Assembly: GCA_964383715.1 (NCBI GenBank)
Contig: CAYLHU010000026.1
Span: 1 to 6,013 of the forward strand
Direction: 5' to 3'
Length of the DNA stretch: 6,013 nt
Source of the DNA: CAYLHU01 sp964383715
GTDB lineage: Bacteria; Patescibacteriota; Minisyncoccia; Minisyncoccales; CG1-02-41-26
The notes under the pieces: generated by a model
What the model was told of the DNA's origin: nothing
The model's database searches: none
The model's input: only the letters and a program-made list of their open reading frames with translations
Translations under genes and position numbers: made by a program
Shown here: positions 4,403 to 6,013 of the stretch, one piece after another
How the letters are laid out: every line of letters begins with the position of its first letter
How positions within the stretch are numbered: the stretch's first letter is position 1

Positions 4403-5749
4403 CTATCCGATTTGCTTTTGTTTTTCCAGCCGGACGGTTTTGTCTTTCAGTATCAGTCTAGTCTGCAGGCAAGCCAGCAATTCTCTTTTTTCAACGATAC
4501 AGCCTTCTCTTAACAGGTATTTTGCGTAAGTTTTAACGTCAATCTTTTCTTCTGGCAGTTTTTCATCTTTGTCGAGGCACAGGACGATTCTGCGGAATTT
4601 GTTGTATCTTTCCAATTCCTTTTCAAATTTGTCGCGGATGCCCAGTTCGTTAACGTCTAGCTTATCAAGAATGACTAACAGCTGGTTAATTAATTCTTCC
4701 TCCCGGATATAGCCGCCCTTGCAGTGAAGATCCCGACTGCGGGTACAGCCGTAATAAACGTAGCGGTGAACGTTGCCGTTTTTCTGCTTCTTGAATTTTT
4801 CCTCGGCAGTGATGCCCGATCCGCACAACCCGCAGGTAATTAATTTAGTGAAGGCGAAATCCCTGCTTTCTCTTTGGATCCGGTCTCTTTTTAACTGCTC
4901 CTGGACTTTGTCGAAAAGCTCTTTCTTGATGAGCGGTTCATGTTTTCCGGTATACCAGCTGCCGCTGCCTTGGGGATATTCGAAGACGCCACAGTAAAAG
5001 GAGTTTTGCAGAATCAGATATATGTTGCTCAGAGAAAGATGATGGTCGCTTTTAGTTCGGAAATTCAGTTCAAATCTTAACCAGTGGTAAATCTTTCTAC
5101 CAGACCATTTTTCATAAGCCACTCTTTCAAACATCTTTTTAATAACAGAAGCTCTTTCAGGATCGACTAGAACATATCCTTTGCGGTCAACTCTTTTTTC
5201 GTTGAGATATCCGGTCGGAGCGGTTCCGGGCCATAATCCCATTTCCACTCTCATTCTTAATCCTCTTTTAACGTTCAAGCTTTTATTGTCGTTTTCCAAT
5301 TTTGCCTGACTGCAGAGAATCATTAGAAGGAATTTTTCGTTAGGGGAGTTAGTAAATCGTTGGCCGTAGGTTCTAATTTCCAAAAGTACTTTCTGGTCCA
5401 TTAAATCGACCATGGTCCCCAAATCCCCGGCATTCCTACTTAGACGATCCGGAGCCCAGGTAAGAATTCCATTGAATCTGCCGCGTTTAACGTCGGCAAT
5501 TATTTCGTTGAATACCGGTCTCTCGCCCGAGTCCTTGGCCGAATGTGATTCCCTTCTTACGTCTATAATCTCAAGGCCGTCTCTTTCGGCAATCTGCAAC
5601 ATTTCTTTCACTTGACTTTCAATGGATAAGGCCTGTTTTTCGTCGGACTCCGTGGATTTCCTGGCGTAAAGGCAGTATTTTGCGGGTACCTGAGCCAAAG
5701 GTGCGTGATTATTCATGCCCGTCGGCGCTATTGTTGTCTGCTGTTCCAT
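4403..5749 (-). CDS. Large serine recombinase (site-specific integrase/resolvase family)
   Basis: The 448-residue protein has the three-part large serine recombinase plan. The catalytic resolvase domain (about 24-165) carries YARKSTE with nucleophile Ser32 and Arg30, SIESQ (42-46), and WAPDRLSRN (98-106) with the active-site arginines. The recombinase domain (about 170-285) begins GTAPTGYL. The zinc ribbon has C306, C309, C335 and C343. A lysine/glutamate-rich helical tail follows, shorter than in the largest phage integrases. It cuts and rejoins DNA through a phosphoserine link, moving or inverting an element. All key residues are present, so it looks active. ATG at 5749 is preceded by an in-frame stop five codons upstream; ATG at codon 12 is a possible alternative. 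A GAGG motif lies about 15 nt before the start, unusually far. The start codon sits in a 12-bp inverted repeat. Confidence 0.95.
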   Translation of the reverse strand: MEQQTTIAPTGMNNHAPLAQVPAKYCLYARKSTESDEKQALSIESQVKEMLQIAERDGLEIIDVRRESHSAKDSGERPVFNEIIADVKRGRFNGILTWAPDRLSRNAGDLGTMVDLMDQKVLLEIRTYGQRFTNSPNEKFLLMILCSQAKLENDNKSLNVKRGLRMRVEMGLWPGTAPTGYLNEKRVDRKGYVLVDPERASVIKKMFERVAYEKWSGRKIYHWLRFELNFRTKSDHHLSLSNIYLILQNSFYCGVFEYPQGSGSWYTGKHEPLIKKELFDKVQEQLKRDRIQRESRDFAFTKLITCGLCGSGITAEEKFKKQKNGNVHRYVYYGCTRSRDLHCKGGYIREEELINQLLVILDKLDVNELGIRDKFEKELERYNKFRRIVLCLDKDEKLPEEKIDVKTYAKYLLREGCIVEKRELLACLQTRLILKDKTVRLEKQKQIG

Positions 5750-5798
5750 AGATTTTGATAATTACCTCTTATTTTCTCTCGACCTTTCTATGGAACAG
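5741..5798 (-). promoter_or_regulatory. 12-bp inverted repeat enclosing the recombinase start codon
   Basis: CTGTTCCATAGA (5741-5752) and TCTATGGAACAG (5787-5798) are exact reverse complements, 34 nt apart. In mRNA the ATG and the first two codons would be locked in a 12-bp stem with the only Shine-Dalgarno-like GAGG in the loop, which should lower translation. As DNA, the 58-bp dyad could be a binding or crossover site of the recombinase itself, since such enzymes use dyad sites of roughly this size. Confidence 0.6.
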
Positions 5799-5873
5799 GA
5801 TGCCGCAACCCTGCCGGTAAGTCCAGACCTCAATTAGTAAACCGTTGATAACCTAAAATACCCTTAAACCGCT

Positions 5874-6011
5874 CTAAGGAAAGGGTCTCCATCCTTCATC
5901 ATCTTCTTCGTCTGATAGTAGCCCCATTCTTCTTCGTGGCCCAATATCGAGCCATTCAAAATGCGGTACTGGTTGATTGCAATATATGATAAATTGGTTG
6001 GCTACGAGCGA
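5874..6011 (-). CDS. Possible C-terminal end of a gene entering from the right edge
   Basis: Reading leftward, one frame is open from the window edge for 45 codons to TAG at 5876-5874 and ends with an acidic tail (LLSDEEDDEGWRPFP). A second frame in the same stretch is open from 6001 to TAA at 5866-5864 (with GHEEEWGYYQTKKM) but is closed upstream by a TAG at 6004-6002 and has no ATG. The first is preferred because it is open to the edge. Neither is recognised. The interval 5799-5873 shows nothing I can assign. Confidence 0.3.
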   Translation of the reverse strand, partial: SLVANQFIIYCNQPVPHFEWLDIGPRRRMGLLSDEEDDEGWRPFP

Positions 6012-6013
6012 AA

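Noticed and set aside
4773..5615. Plus-strand ORFs at 4773-4997 and 5412-5615
   Set aside because: Antisense to the zinc ribbon and catalytic domain of the recombinase, which are clearly coding on the minus strand.
1..6013. CRISPR array, tRNA or rRNA genes
   Set aside because: No regularly spaced direct repeats, no cloverleaf with CCA-type acceptor stem and no rRNA signature were seen on either strand.

Overview
The window looks like an accessory region of a Candidate Phyla Radiation (Patescibacteria / Parcubacteria-like) bacterium or of a mobile element living in one. The base for this is indirect: AT-rich sequence, few Shine-Dalgarno sites, a small membrane-anchored protein with a PsbP-like look, a zinc-ribbon/FxLYD membrane protein, a serine recombinase, and a diversity-generating retroelement (DGR) whose template repeat and reverse transcriptase resemble CPR versions. 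No rRNA, tRNA or ribosomal protein gene is present, so the lineage is an inference.

Left part (1-1630). A cysteine-rich minus-strand gene leaves the window at position 1. Divergent from it lies a DGR core: a candidate promoter and a perfect palindrome, a non-coding template repeat (TR, about 273-400) rich in AAY asparagine codons and ending in an adenine-free stretch, a spacer able to form a long stem, and the DGR-type reverse transcriptase (588-1630). The RT reading frame is split by a -1 shift exactly after a run of nine A. The run contains an in-phase A_AAA_AAA heptamer and sits just behind a small palindrome. Either the RT is made by frameshifting or slippage, or it is a recent pseudogene or base-call artefact. 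No variable repeat, target gene or Avd gene is visible here.

Middle part (1636-3510). A small single-pass membrane protein follows the RT by 5 nt. Then comes about 290 nt without a convincing gene, holding tandem perfect GC-rich palindromes and a structured element that ends in a terminator. Next is a DUF3800-like (RNase H-fold) gene, and after it a second copy of the same structured element with its own terminator. The order RNA, terminator, DUF3800 gene, RNA, terminator is the most unusual arrangement in the window. It recalls both the reported DUF3800-associated RNA motifs and the layout of type III toxin-antitoxin loci.

Right part (3511-6013). Two minus-strand genes encode a two-TM zinc-ribbon/FxLYD protein, whose true start is well inside the longest open frame, and a large serine recombinase. 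Between them sits what looks like the 3' end of a plus-strand gene with its strong terminator, a likely scar of recombination. The recombinase start codon lies in one arm of a perfect 12-bp inverted repeat. The last 140 nt may contain the end of another minus-strand gene that enters from outside. The recombinase, the gene remnant, the palindromes and the DGR together point to a mobile or recently rearranged region.
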